Shown piece after piece: positions 15,384-22,648 of a stretch of 23,917 nt of DNA. The stretch covers positions 1 through 23,917 of the forward strand of contig CAVAWX010000021.1 in assembly GCA_963592385.1 (NCBI GenBank), in the 5' to 3' direction. The notes beneath the pieces were generated by a model. That model worked only from the letters and a program-made list of their open reading frames with translations. It searched no databases and was not told the DNA's origin. How positions within the stretch are numbered: the stretch's first letter is position 1; each line of letters opens with the position of its first letter. The position numbers and the translations under genes were made by a program. The DNA is from CAVAWX01 sp963592385 (lineage in GTDB: Bacteria; Actinomycetota; Coriobacteriia; Coriobacteriales; QAMH01).

Positions 15384-16397
15384 CTAGTCCAGCTTCCAGC
15401 CCTGCGACGGCCCGTCCAGAACCTCCCAGCCGGCCTTCTCGTATTCGCTGCGGCAGCGCTCGACGCCCGCGCCACGCCCGCCGTTTTCCGTCAGGTCCAC
15501 CGTGTCGCGCGGGTTGGCGCCGACCTCGGCCCAGCACAAGTTGCCGCCCGAGACCGCCGATATCGGCGAGGAGACGGCGCAGTTCAGCGCCGGCTTGAAG
15601 CCCGTGGTCAGCCCGTAGACGGCCACGTACAGCGAGTTCACCATGTCCGAGATCTGCCCGCGCGGCTCGACCAGCGTGCCCTCGACCGTGATGCGCCGGC
15701 CCACGCCCGCCGACGTGGCGTGCGAGTCCATGCACAGCTTCGAGGCCTCGGCGATCTCGTGCGCGGAATGCTCCGGGCCCACCGGCTCGACGCAGGTGGA
15801 CAGCGACAGGCCCGCCTCGCGGGTGTTGGCCAGCGTCTCCAGGCGCGTCGCGACCTCGATGCCGGTGTCCTCGCCCTCGCGCATGCGCACGGCGTGGTAG
15901 CAGCCGTCGATGCCGGCGGCCTTCAGCTGCCGCGCCTGCTCGAGCGTCATGTCGCCCGTGTTGATCAGCAAAGGCATCTCGTCGCCGATGACCTCGCGGG
16001 CCACCGCCGTCATCTCCAGGATCTTCTCGAAGGGGTAGCTGGCCGTCGTGAGCATGAGGATGAGGTTCGCGCCGGCCTCCATGTACTCGTCGCAGTAGTA
16101 GCGCACGTCGTCGGGCGACAACTCGAGTTTCTCCTTCACCAGCCCGTTGCACACGGCGAAGCTGCAGAACTTGCAGTTCTTGCCGCAGGGACTGCCGTTC
16201 AAGCCGATCTGCGCGTGGATCTCGGCCTTGCCGTTCGTGGCGGACATCGACATCTGGTGCGCCGCCCAGCGCACGAGGTAGGAGTCGCGCGAGAGCGGGT
16301 CGATCCCGTAGAGGTACTCCATCTCGTCAAAGCTCAGGCCGTTGCCCTCCATGGCCTTCTCGACCAGCTCGACTACCTTGTCCGTAAGTTGTTCCAT
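15384..16397 (-). CDS. BioB-like radical SAM protein of unknown substrate
   Basis: The 337-residue product has the radical SAM cluster motif CX3CX2C as CGKNCKFC (Cys71, Cys75, Cys78). It has a biotin-synthase-like barrel, with LLINTGDMTLEQARQLKAAG, then GCYHAVRMREGEDTG and a glycine-rich RITVEGTLVEPRGQISDM. The C-terminal part has extra cysteines in LNCAVSSP and GNLCWAEVGANPRDT. It is not called BioB because no other biotin genes are near and I cannot confirm the ligands of BioB's second cluster. Related families include HydE, PylB and HmdB. The ATG at 16397 has AGAGGGG about nine bases upstream. It has its own promoter candidate and stands alone between the rhamnose operon and rpmE, so context gives no clue to its job. 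Confidence 0.8.
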   Translation of the reverse strand: MEQLTDKVVELVEKAMEGNGLSFDEMEYLYGIDPLSRDSYLVRWAAHQMSMSATNGKAEIHAQIGLNGSPCGKNCKFCSFAVCNGLVKEKLELSPDDVRYYCDEYMEAGANLILMLTTASYPFEKILEMTAVAREVIGDEMPLLINTGDMTLEQARQLKAAGIDGCYHAVRMREGEDTGIEVATRLETLANTREAGLSLSTCVEPVGPEHSAHEIAEASKLCMDSHATSAGVGRRITVEGTLVEPRGQISDMVNSLYVAVYGLTTGFKPALNCAVSSPISAVSGGNLCWAEVGANPRDTVDLTENGGRGAGVERCRSEYEKAGWEVLDGPSQGWKLD

Positions 16398-16437
16398 GCG
16401 AAGCGCCCCTCTCTGTGCGGCTAATTGACGTGCGCAC

Positions 16438-16446
16438 ATAATAGCA
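16438..16446 (-). promoter_or_regulatory. extended -10 promoter of the radical SAM gene
   Basis: The minus strand reads TGCTATTAT: a TATTAT hexamer (five of six consensus bases) with the TG of an extended -10. No good -35 is seen 17 bases upstream. The start would be near 16431, about 34 bases before the ATG. Confidence 0.6.
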
Positions 16447-16516
16447 CGCGCAAATCCGCGCCGAGGCGCTCTGGGGCATGGCATGTGGGGGGCGCACAGG
16501 CGCGGGGCGCGGCGGC

Positions 16517-16626
16517 GCATGGTGAAGGGGTGCGCGGGGTTTCGCAGCGCATGGTGAACGGGTGCGCGGGGTTTCGCAGCACATGGTGAACGAGGTGCGC
16601 GGGGGCGCGCACAGCATGGTGAACAG
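16517..16626. repeat. four 32-bp tandem repeats with an ATGGTGAA core
   Basis: ATGGTGAA starts at 16519, 16551, 16583 and 16616, so the period is 32, 32 and 33. The first two units are almost identical (core, then GGGTGCGCGGGGTTTCGCAGC with one base changed); the last two are degraded. The array fills much of the 398-bp gene-free gap 16398-16795, between the rhamnose-operon terminator and the radical SAM promoter. Confidence 0.85.
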
Positions 16627-16653
16627 GGGCGGACGGGGCCAGCCGTGCGCGCG

Positions 16654-16686
16654 AAAAAAAGGGCGCCGCCGATGAAGGCAGCGCCC
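16654..16686 (-). terminator. intrinsic terminator of the rhamnose operon
   Basis: On the minus strand GGGCGCTGCC and GGCGGCGCCC form a ten-base stem (one G-U pair) with loop TTCATC, followed by seven Ts. It lies 110 bases after the transporter stop. Confidence 0.92.
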
Positions 16687-16688
16687 CA

Positions 16689-16772
16689 GTTCACCCTGCA
16701 TGCGCGCAGGTTCGTCTGCAGGCAGTTCACCCGCAGGCACGTTCACGCGCACACACGTTCACCCATACGCGC
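16689..16772. repeat. 16-bp repeats with a GTTCAC core in the operon 3' untranslated region
   Basis: TTCACC or a close variant begins at 16690, 16711 (TTCGTC), 16726, 16742 (TTCACG) and 16758. The last four are 15, 16 and 16 bases apart. The array sits between the transporter stop and the terminator stem, so it would be transcribed at the 3' end of the rhamnose mRNA. Confidence 0.7.
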
Positions 16773-16795
16773 AGACGCGCGCTCTACACGCGACT

Positions 16796-18163
16796 CTAGA
16801 CGTCGTCGCCGTAGCGCTCGCGCGTGATCTCGTCGAGGGTCTTGCCCTGGGTCTTGGGGCACCAGATGACGCCCACGAGCAGGGAGATGACCAGCACGAC
16901 GCACATGATGACGGCCGCGGGGAAGAAGCCGGCCGGGTTGGCCGAGATGTCGCCCATGATGGCGCCGACGCCCACGAGCGACCAGATGCCCAGCACCGCG
17001 CGGACGAGGAAGAACATGACGCCCTGCGCGCCGCCGCGATAGCGGGTCGGGAACAGCTCGGTGCCCCACAGCGCGTAGAAGCACTGGGCGGAGAAACCGG
17101 CCGACACACCCCAGAGCAGCACGTAGGCCCACAGGCACCAGCCCATGGAGTCAGACGTGCCGTTGTTCAAGGCCACGCCGAAGATGGCGATGCAGATCCA
17201 CGACAGCAGCGCCATGCCGGCCGAGATGCCGAAGAGCACGCGGTGCGAGACCTTGTCGCCGAACTTGGAGAAGATGGCCAGCGAGCAGGCGGCCACGAGG
17301 ACCCACTGCACGACGCCGAGCAGGCTCTGGCCCGTGGAGTCGATGTTGCCAGCGGCCGCGTAGAGGTAGGGCATGAACTGGCCGTTCGTGCCGGCGGCGA
17401 GGTTCCACGTCAGGTACACGGCGACGAGGAAGACGATGGACTTGACGCTGACGGCGTTCTTCAGCGGCGCGGCCAGGATCTGCCCGAACGAGCGGGTCTC
17501 CGTGGACTCGTCGCTCTTCTCGGCCCAGTCGGCCGACTCCTGCAGCTGGCGCTGGAGGTTCCAGGCCACGAGCGCGACGACGAGCAGCATGAGGAAGAGG
17601 ATGCGCGTCGCGAGCAGGCCGTCGAAAGGCCCGTAGGTGCCCGCGGGCAGCAGCGTCTTGCCGTCGGCCGCGAAGCCGGGCAGCACGAAGGACAGGATCA
17701 GCGAGACGATGAACACGATGGCCGGGCCGCAGCTCCACGCGAACTGGCTGATGCCGATGTTGGAGGCGCGGTGCTCGGTCTCGGAGGTCTCGGAGATGTA
17801 GCTCCACGAGGCGGGCACGCCGGCGCCCACGGACAGGCCCGAGATGACGACGCCGAGCACGACCATGGGCAGGTTCACCGCGAGCATGGCCAGAAGCACG
17901 CCGAGCGCGTAGACGAGCAGGTTGTACTTGTAGATGATGGTGCGGCCGAACTTGTCGGTCAGAAAGCCGCCGATGAGCGCGCCGACCGCCGCGCCGAAGG
18001 CGTTTGCGCCGATGGCGCCCAGGATGGCCGTCCACGTCGAGTCGAAGCCGAAGGCCGCCGCCCACGCCGTCAAGGCGACGGAGCTGGCGACGATGCAGCC
18101 CGAGTCGAGGAAGTTCGTGAGCGAGACCGCGATGGTCCCCTTGCGTTCTTGCGATAGTGCCAC
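16796..18163 (-). CDS. MFS sugar porter, probable L-rhamnose transporter
   Basis: This is a proton-driven or facilitated sugar carrier of the major facilitator superfamily. The 455-residue product has about twelve hydrophobic segments. The cytoplasmic motif GGFLTDKFGRT follows the second segment, and the sugar-porter ending CPKTQGKTLDEI (PETKG-like) comes at the C-terminus. A central hydrophilic loop (QESADWAEKSDESTETRSF) separates the two halves. It is the last gene of the rhamnose operon, after rhaM, which suggests L-rhamnose as substrate. That is inference: it is not related to the E. coli RhaT family. The GTG at 18163 has AGGAAAGG eight bases upstream. A 179-bp gap separates it from rhaM, so it could also have a separate start of transcription. 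Confidence 0.88.
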   Translation of the reverse strand: MALSQERKGTIAVSLTNFLDSGCIVASSVALTAWAAAFGFDSTWTAILGAIGANAFGAAVGALIGGFLTDKFGRTIIYKYNLLVYALGVLLAMLAVNLPMVVLGVVISGLSVGAGVPASWSYISETSETEHRASNIGISQFAWSCGPAIVFIVSLILSFVLPGFAADGKTLLPAGTYGPFDGLLATRILFLMLLVVALVAWNLQRQLQESADWAEKSDESTETRSFGQILAAPLKNAVSVKSIVFLVAVYLTWNLAAGTNGQFMPYLYAAAGNIDSTGQSLLGVVQWVLVAACSLAIFSKFGDKVSHRVLFGISAGMALLSWICIAIFGVALNNGTSDSMGWCLWAYVLLWGVSAGFSAQCFYALWGTELFPTRYRGGAQGVMFFLVRAVLGIWSLVGVGAIMGDISANPAGFFPAAVIMCVVLVISLLVGVIWCPKTQGKTLDEITRERYGDDV

Positions 18164-18241
18164 TTTTTCAACCTTTCCTTTTGTGTCGGCGCGGCGCGTT
18201 TCTCGCGCGCACGCCCCCTACCGAAGCCTTCAACGCACCCC

Positions 18242-18271
18242 CTTTCACCCAGCACTTGCGCATGGTGAAGG
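18242..18271. repeat. inverted TTCACC/GGTGAA pair between rhaM and the transporter gene
   Basis: TTCACC (18244-18249) and GGTGAA (18264-18269) face each other across 14 bases. The stem can be extended by flanking CC/GG with one bulged T. It could fold in RNA or act as a dyad site. Confidence 0.5.
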
Positions 18272-18342
18272 AAGGCGCGGTGCAGCCGTGTGCCCCACCC
18301 CCTCGCGCGCTCCCGCGCGTGAAGGGGCGAGAAGCGTTGCGC

Positions 18343-18684
18343 CTAGTCCAGGTGGAAGGCGCAGGGCAGATCGACGCTGACCGGCGAATTGTCGGCGTTG
18401 GTCTCCATCACGGAGGCCATGAAGTCCCACCACTTGCGGTTGATGGGCGTGTCCGCGCTCTTCGCGTAGGTCTCGGGGTCGTCGATCTCGATGTAGCCGA
18501 AGAGGATGTTGGTCTCCTCGTCGATGAAGATGGAGTAGTTGTGGCCGCCGTACTCGTGGATCATGTCGGCCATCTCCGGCCACAGCTCGTTGTGGCGCTT
18601 CTCGTACTCCTCGGCAAAGCCGGGGTAGAGCTTCATCTTGAAGCCCTGGATCGTGCGCCCGTCGGCAGTCTTGCGCGTGGTCAT
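18343..18684 (-). CDS. rhaM: L-rhamnose mutarotase
   Basis: It interconverts the anomers of L-rhamnose so that the isomerase gets its preferred form. The 113-residue product is close to the usual 104. It shows KMKLYPGFAEEYEKRHNELWPEM with the catalytic His region, then YGGHNYSIFID, ILFGYIEIDD and RKWWDFMASVM. The ATG at 18684 is chosen because AAGGAGG lies eight bases upstream; longer frames to 18750 lack this. It follows rhaD after a 124-bp gap. The C-terminal SPVSVDLPCAFHLD is a typical family ending. Confidence 0.95.
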   Translation of the reverse strand: MTTRKTADGRTIQGFKMKLYPGFAEEYEKRHNELWPEMADMIHEYGGHNYSIFIDEETNILFGYIEIDDPETYAKSADTPINRKWWDFMASVMETNADNSPVSVDLPCAFHLD

Positions 18685-18808
18685 GTCGCATGCCTCCTTT
18701 TCACTGAAACCAAAGTCGTTGTCCCTTGCAGGCAGCACCGCCCATCTCAAACGCGGCGCTGCCCCTCAACCTTCTCGTCGTCCCTCAAGCGCGGCGACGT
18801 CGTGCTTT

Positions 18809-19648
18809 TCATGCGTGCAGGAAATCGGCGTTGGGCTGCACGGAGAAGTCGCTGCACACCTGCGCGAGCTGCTCGTCGCTGATCAGGTACTCCGGCTCGC
18901 GCCCGCCGTTTGCCGCGCGCGCCGCCAGGTACAGCCCGGCGCTCTTCTCGATAGTGTGCATCAGCCCGAAGGCGGCGTCGAAGCCGGTCCCCGAGACGAA
19001 CATGCCGTGCTGGGTCCACACCACCGCGTCGTGCGCGGCAAGGAGCTTGGCCGTCTCGCGCGCGATGGCCGCGCCGCCCGGCACCATCCAGTCCACGACG
19101 CCCACGCCCTGCGGGAAGATGATCACGCACTCGGTCATGCTCTTCCACAGGATGCGCGTCCACCGCTTCGCGTCCGGCTCCACCAGCGTGGACAGGGCGA
19201 TGATGTTCGGGCAGTGCGCGTGGTAGATGACGCGGCAGGCGCCGTCTGTGGCCTGGGCGCGGACCTCGTGGTTCATGATGTGCGTGGGCAGCTCGCTCGT
19301 GGGCCGCCCGCCGCCCTCGAGGCCCCAGACGATGCGGTAGGCGTCGCCTGTTGCCGACAGCTCGACGATGCCGACGCTCTCGCGCGGGAACTCCTCGACG
19401 TTTCTCATGTACTTGCCCGAGCCGGTCGTCATGAAGAACTGCCCGGCCAGGCTGCGCGCCTCGACCCCCAGCTCGACCCATGCGCCGTCGTCTGCGAACT
19501 CGGCCTTGCACTCGGCCACCTCGGCCTCCGTCATGCGGTAGCTCAGGTTGCCGCCGTTGGCCTCGTGCCAGCCCTGCGCGAAACCGTCTGCGCACAGGCG
19601 CGCGAACGCGCGAAAGCACCTGGTCTGTTCGACTGCCATTGAACCCAT
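18809..19648 (-). CDS. rhaD: rhamnulose-1-phosphate aldolase
   Basis: This class II zinc aldolase cleaves L-rhamnulose 1-phosphate to dihydroxyacetone phosphate and L-lactaldehyde. The 279-residue product has NGGNLSYR near the N-terminus, TTGSGKYMRN for phosphate binding, the catalytic Glu119 in SELPTH, and zinc ligands His143 and His145 in YHAHC and His214 in TQHGMF. The start is uncertain by three codons. The ATG at 19648 lies only three bases after GGAG, while the ATG at 19639 has GAGG nine bases upstream and may be the true one. No lactaldehyde reductase or dehydrogenase, and no microcompartment shell gene, lies nearby. Confidence 0.96.
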   Translation of the reverse strand: MGSMAVEQTRCFRAFARLCADGFAQGWHEANGGNLSYRMTEAEVAECKAEFADDGAWVELGVEARSLAGQFFMTTGSGKYMRNVEEFPRESVGIVELSATGDAYRIVWGLEGGGRPTSELPTHIMNHEVRAQATDGACRVIYHAHCPNIIALSTLVEPDAKRWTRILWKSMTECVIIFPQGVGVVDWMVPGGAAIARETAKLLAAHDAVVWTQHGMFVSGTGFDAAFGLMHTIEKSAGLYLAARAANGGREPEYLISDEQLAQVCSDFSVQPNADFLHA

Positions 19649-19673
19649 CCTCTCCTTTGCCGATCAAACAGCT

Positions 19674-19700
19674 CGTGCGGCTGCATGTCCCAGCCGCACG
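19674..19700. promoter_or_regulatory. hairpin between rhaA and rhaD
   Basis: CGTGCGGCTG and CAGCCGCACG are a perfect ten-base inverted repeat with a seven-base loop in the 95-bp intercistronic gap. There is no T-run after it on the minus strand. It could stabilise the upstream rhaA message or mark a processing site, giving unequal expression within the operon. Confidence 0.6.
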
Positions 19701-19743
19701 GCCGTCTCTTTTACCCTCGTGCCCGTCTGCCGCGCCGCGCACT

Positions 19744-21006
19744 TTACGCGCGCTTGGACAGCACCTCGTCTTCGTAGGCCTTCACCGCAGCCCAGACCTC
19801 GCCGTCTTGGGGCACGCCCGCGCGCTCGCAGTACTCCTCCCACACGGCCGCCCACGGCATGGTCTTGAACTGCTCGAACACCATCATGCGCTCGGAGTCC
19901 TGCCAGGTGTCTTGCAGCTCCTTCAAACGGTCCCACGGCTGCAGCAGCTCGAAGAGCAGCGCCTTTTCCATGGTGCGCGTGCCGGTGGCCCAGGCGCCGA
20001 TGCGGTTGATGGCCGCGTCGAAGAAGTCCAGGCCGATGACGGTCTTCTCCCAGCCGCCCGGGCAGGCCACGATCTGCGCGGCCAGGTCCTTGATCGTGTC
20101 GTTCAGCACGATCACGTGGTCGCTATCCCAGTGCATGGGGCGCGTGACGTGCAGCGGCACGTAGGGGAAGAACTGCAGCAGGCTCGGCAGCTTGTCCGAG
20201 ACGTCCTCGGTCGGGTTGAAGTGCCCGATGTCGAGCAGCACGCAGAAGTTGCCGCCCTTCTTGGCCGCGTAGCTGACGTAGAACTCCTGGTTGCCGGCGG
20301 TGAAGCCCTCGACGCCCACGCCGAAGAGCTTCTGCTCCATGGCGTCGATGACGTGCGGGGTGTCGAAGGCGTAGATCTCGTCGAGGGAGTCCTTCAGGCG
20401 CGCGCGCATGCCGTACTTGTCGCCGGCCGTGTCCTTCAGGCCGTCGGGGATCCAGAAGTTGTTCAGCACCATGTCGTCGAGCTCGACGCCGATCTGCTCG
20501 GCGATCTTGCGGCAGGCGATGCAGTGGCGGATCCAAAACGCGCGGGTCTCGGCGTCAGGCGAGGTCACGGACAGGCCGTGGTCCATCTTGGGGTGCGAGA
20601 ACAGCGTCGGGTTGAAGTCGATGCCGTAGCCGCGCTCGCGCGCCCACTCGACCCACGGCGCGAAGTCGGCATAGACCAGCTCGTCGCGGTCGTGCCAGGG
20701 GTTGCCGTCGTTGAAGACGGCGTAGCTCGCGTGCAAGTTGATGCGCTTCTTGCCGGGAATCAGGCTCATGGCCTTGTCGAAGTCCGCGGTCAGCTCGGCG
20801 AAATCGCGCGCGCGGCCGGGGTAGTTGCCCGTCGCCATGATGCCGCCGGACGCCGCGTTGTCCTCGCCCTGGTCGAATCCCACGACGTCGTCGCCTTGCC
20901 AGCAGTTCACGCTGATGGCCTTGGCCGCCAGCTTCTCGAGGACGGCCTCGGTGTCGATGCCATGCTCGGCGTAGCGCTTCTTCGCCTCTTCGTACATGGT
21001 GCTCAT
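19744..21006 (-). CDS. rhaA: L-rhamnose isomerase
   Basis: It converts L-rhamnose to L-rhamnulose with manganese. The 420-residue product matches the 419 of the E. coli enzyme. It contains ISVNCWQGDDVVGFD near the N-terminus, GGIMATGNYPGRA, INLHASYAVF, the metal-site regions VEGFTAGNQEFYVSYA, LLDIGHFNPTEDVSDKL and HVTRPMHWDSDHVI, and GLDFFDAAINRIGAW near the end. The ATG at 21006 (MSTMYEEAKKRYAEHG) is preferred over an upstream GTG at 21042 by family length; the ribosome site is weak. It follows rhaB after 85 bases. Confidence 0.97.
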   Translation of the reverse strand: MSTMYEEAKKRYAEHGIDTEAVLEKLAAKAISVNCWQGDDVVGFDQGEDNAASGGIMATGNYPGRARDFAELTADFDKAMSLIPGKKRINLHASYAVFNDGNPWHDRDELVYADFAPWVEWARERGYGIDFNPTLFSHPKMDHGLSVTSPDAETRAFWIRHCIACRKIAEQIGVELDDMVLNNFWIPDGLKDTAGDKYGMRARLKDSLDEIYAFDTPHVIDAMEQKLFGVGVEGFTAGNQEFYVSYAAKKGGNFCVLLDIGHFNPTEDVSDKLPSLLQFFPYVPLHVTRPMHWDSDHVIVLNDTIKDLAAQIVACPGGWEKTVIGLDFFDAAINRIGAWATGTRTMEKALLFELLQPWDRLKELQDTWQDSERMMVFEQFKTMPWAAVWEEYCERAGVPQDGEVWAAVKAYEDEVLSKRA

Positions 21007-21091
21007 GTGCTGCTCGCTTTCTACTCGTGGGCGCCGCTTCACGGTGAGGAAAAGCGCCCGGCTTTCTATGCCAACGCAGGTGCCGAAAAGC

Positions 21092-22648
21092 TCAGCCCTG
21101 CGGTGCCACCTCGTGTATCTCGAAGGATTCGCGCACGCTCTCGCGCGCCTCCTTCAGGTCGGAGAACTCGCCCGTGCAGATGAACTGCACGATCAGGTTG
21201 CCCAGGCTCGTGCCCTCCACCGGGCCGGCCAACACGGGCAGGCCGCAGGCGTCGGCGGTCTTGCGGTTCAGCCACATGTCCTGGCAGCCGCCGCCCACGA
21301 TGTTCACCGAGCTGTACTCCCGGCCCGTGAGCGCGGCGAGGTCGGCGATGGAGGACGCGTAGCAGGCGGCCAGCGAGTTGTAGACGCAGGCCATGATCTG
21401 CCCCGGGCCTTCCGGCACGGGCTGGCCCGTCTCGGCGCACGCGGCGCACAGCTCGTCGATCATCGACGCGGGGCTCAGGAAGCGGTCGTCGTTGACGTTG
21501 ACCAGCGCGGGGAAGTCGGCCTCCTCTTGCGCGGCGGCGATCAGGTCCGCAAAGCCGATCTCGGGCTCGCCCTCGCGCCGCAGGGCGTGCTTGGACGCGG
21601 CGGCGCCCTCCACGTAGGACACGCCGTTCAGCTCGCGGCGCACGCTCTGGCTCATCCACAGGCCCATGATGTTTTTCAGGAAGCGGAAGCGGAAGTCGTA
21701 GCCGCCCTCGTTGGTGAAGTTTTGCAGGCGCGCGGCCTCGGTCGTGATGGGGCCCTCGTTTTCCACGCCCAAAAGGCTCCAGGTGCCGCTCGAGATGTAG
21801 ACCGCGTCGTCGTCGCGGGCGGGGATGGCCAGAAACGCCGAGCCGGTGTCGTGCGTGGCAGGCAGCACCACGCGCGTGGAAAAGCCCAGCTCGCGCTCTA
21901 TCTCCGGCGTGAGCGTGCCGAGCACTTCACCCGGCATCTTGGGCTTGGTGAAGATGGAGGCCGGGATGCCGAGCGCCTCCAGCAGCTCCGTGTCCCAGTC
22001 CTTCGTGCGCGCGTCGAGCATGTTCGTCGTCGTCGCGTTCGTGTACTCGTTGGAGGCCACGCCGCACAGCAGGTAGTTGAAGTAGTCGGGGATCATCAGG
22101 AAAAGCGACGCGGCGGAAAGCTGCTCCGGGTGCTCGTCTTTGAGCGCGACCAGCTGGTAGAGCGTGTTGAAGGCCTGGCGCTGTATGCCGCAGGAGTGGT
22201 AGACCTCCTGCGCGTCCACGATGGCGTCCACGCGCTCGGGCACGCCTTGGGTGCGCGCGTCGCGGTAGGCCACCGCGTCGCCCACGAGATTGCCCTTCTC
22301 GTCGAGGAGGACGAAGTCCACGCCCCAGGTGTCGATGCCGACGGACTCGGGAATCTTGCCCGCCTCCTTGCAGGCGCGCATGCCGGCCAGGATGCTCTTG
22401 AACAGGCCCTCGACGTCCCAGCAGTCGTGGCCGTCCACGCGCTTTTGCGTGTTGTCGAAGCGGTAGATCTCCTCGAGGACAATCTTGCCGTCCTCGAGGT
22501 GGCCGAGGACGTGGCGCCCGGACGAGGCCCCGATGTCGATGGCCAGGTGGTAGCGCGTCGTCTCGCCGTTCGTCGCGGCGTCCGTCGCGGCATGGTCCGT
22601 TGCGGCATGGTCCGTTGCGGCGCGCATCGCCGTCTCGAGTTTCGTCAT
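21092..22648 (-). CDS. rhaB: rhamnulokinase
   Basis: It phosphorylates L-rhamnulose with ATP; FGGY carbohydrate-kinase family. The 518-residue product has the phosphate-binding AIDIGASSGRHVLG near residue 36, GIDTWGVDFVLLD, the catalytic Asp in PATHDTGSAF, and the C-terminal VGGGCQDMWLNRKTAD and GPVEGTSLGN. About 30 extra residues precede the core and include a DHAAT pentapeptide repeat, encoded by two 15-bp units (22587-22601 and 22602-22616). The ATG at 22648 overlaps the pyruvate kinase stop as ATGA and has an AAGGGGGG site nine bases upstream, so the two genes are co-transcribed and probably coupled. Confidence 0.96.
   Translation of the reverse strand: MTKLETAMRAATDHAATDHAATDAATNGETTRYHLAIDIGASSGRHVLGHLEDGKIVLEEIYRFDNTQKRVDGHDCWDVEGLFKSILAGMRACKEAGKIPESVGIDTWGVDFVLLDEKGNLVGDAVAYRDARTQGVPERVDAIVDAQEVYHSCGIQRQAFNTLYQLVALKDEHPEQLSAASLFLMIPDYFNYLLCGVASNEYTNATTTNMLDARTKDWDTELLEALGIPASIFTKPKMPGEVLGTLTPEIERELGFSTRVVLPATHDTGSAFLAIPARDDDAVYISSGTWSLLGVENEGPITTEAARLQNFTNEGGYDFRFRFLKNIMGLWMSQSVRRELNGVSYVEGAAASKHALRREGEPEIGFADLIAAAQEEADFPALVNVNDDRFLSPASMIDELCAACAETGQPVPEGPGQIMACVYNSLAACYASSIADLAALTGREYSSVNIVGGGCQDMWLNRKTADACGLPVLAGPVEGTSLGNLIVQFICTGEFSDLKEARESVRESFEIHEVAPQG

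Noticed and set aside
15384..16397. Biotin synthase (bioB)
   Set aside because: The cluster motif and barrel fit the wider family, but no biotin genes are nearby and second-cluster ligands could not be confirmed.
16421..16612. 63-codon minus-strand frame within the 32-bp array
   Set aside because: Its residues are set by the repeat, it has no ribosome site of note, and it overlaps the radical SAM promoter.
16517..16626. CRISPR array
   Set aside because: The units are contiguous tandem copies with no unique spacers, and no cas gene is near.
16796..18163. RhaT rhamnose-proton symporter
   Set aside because: The protein has MFS sugar-porter motifs and length; RhaT belongs to a different transporter family.
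21031..21048. TTCACGGTGAGGAA near-palindrome upstream of rhaA as an operator
   Set aside because: It is a single imperfect dyad in a gap within the operon; without a second copy it is too weak to call.
661..22000. TTCACC or GGTGAA copies within conserved motifs, such as 674, 923, 3147, 5538, 14225 and 21925
   Set aside because: They encode conserved Val-Lys, Phe-Thr or Val-Asn pairs with preferred codons and are not counted as members of the dispersed set.
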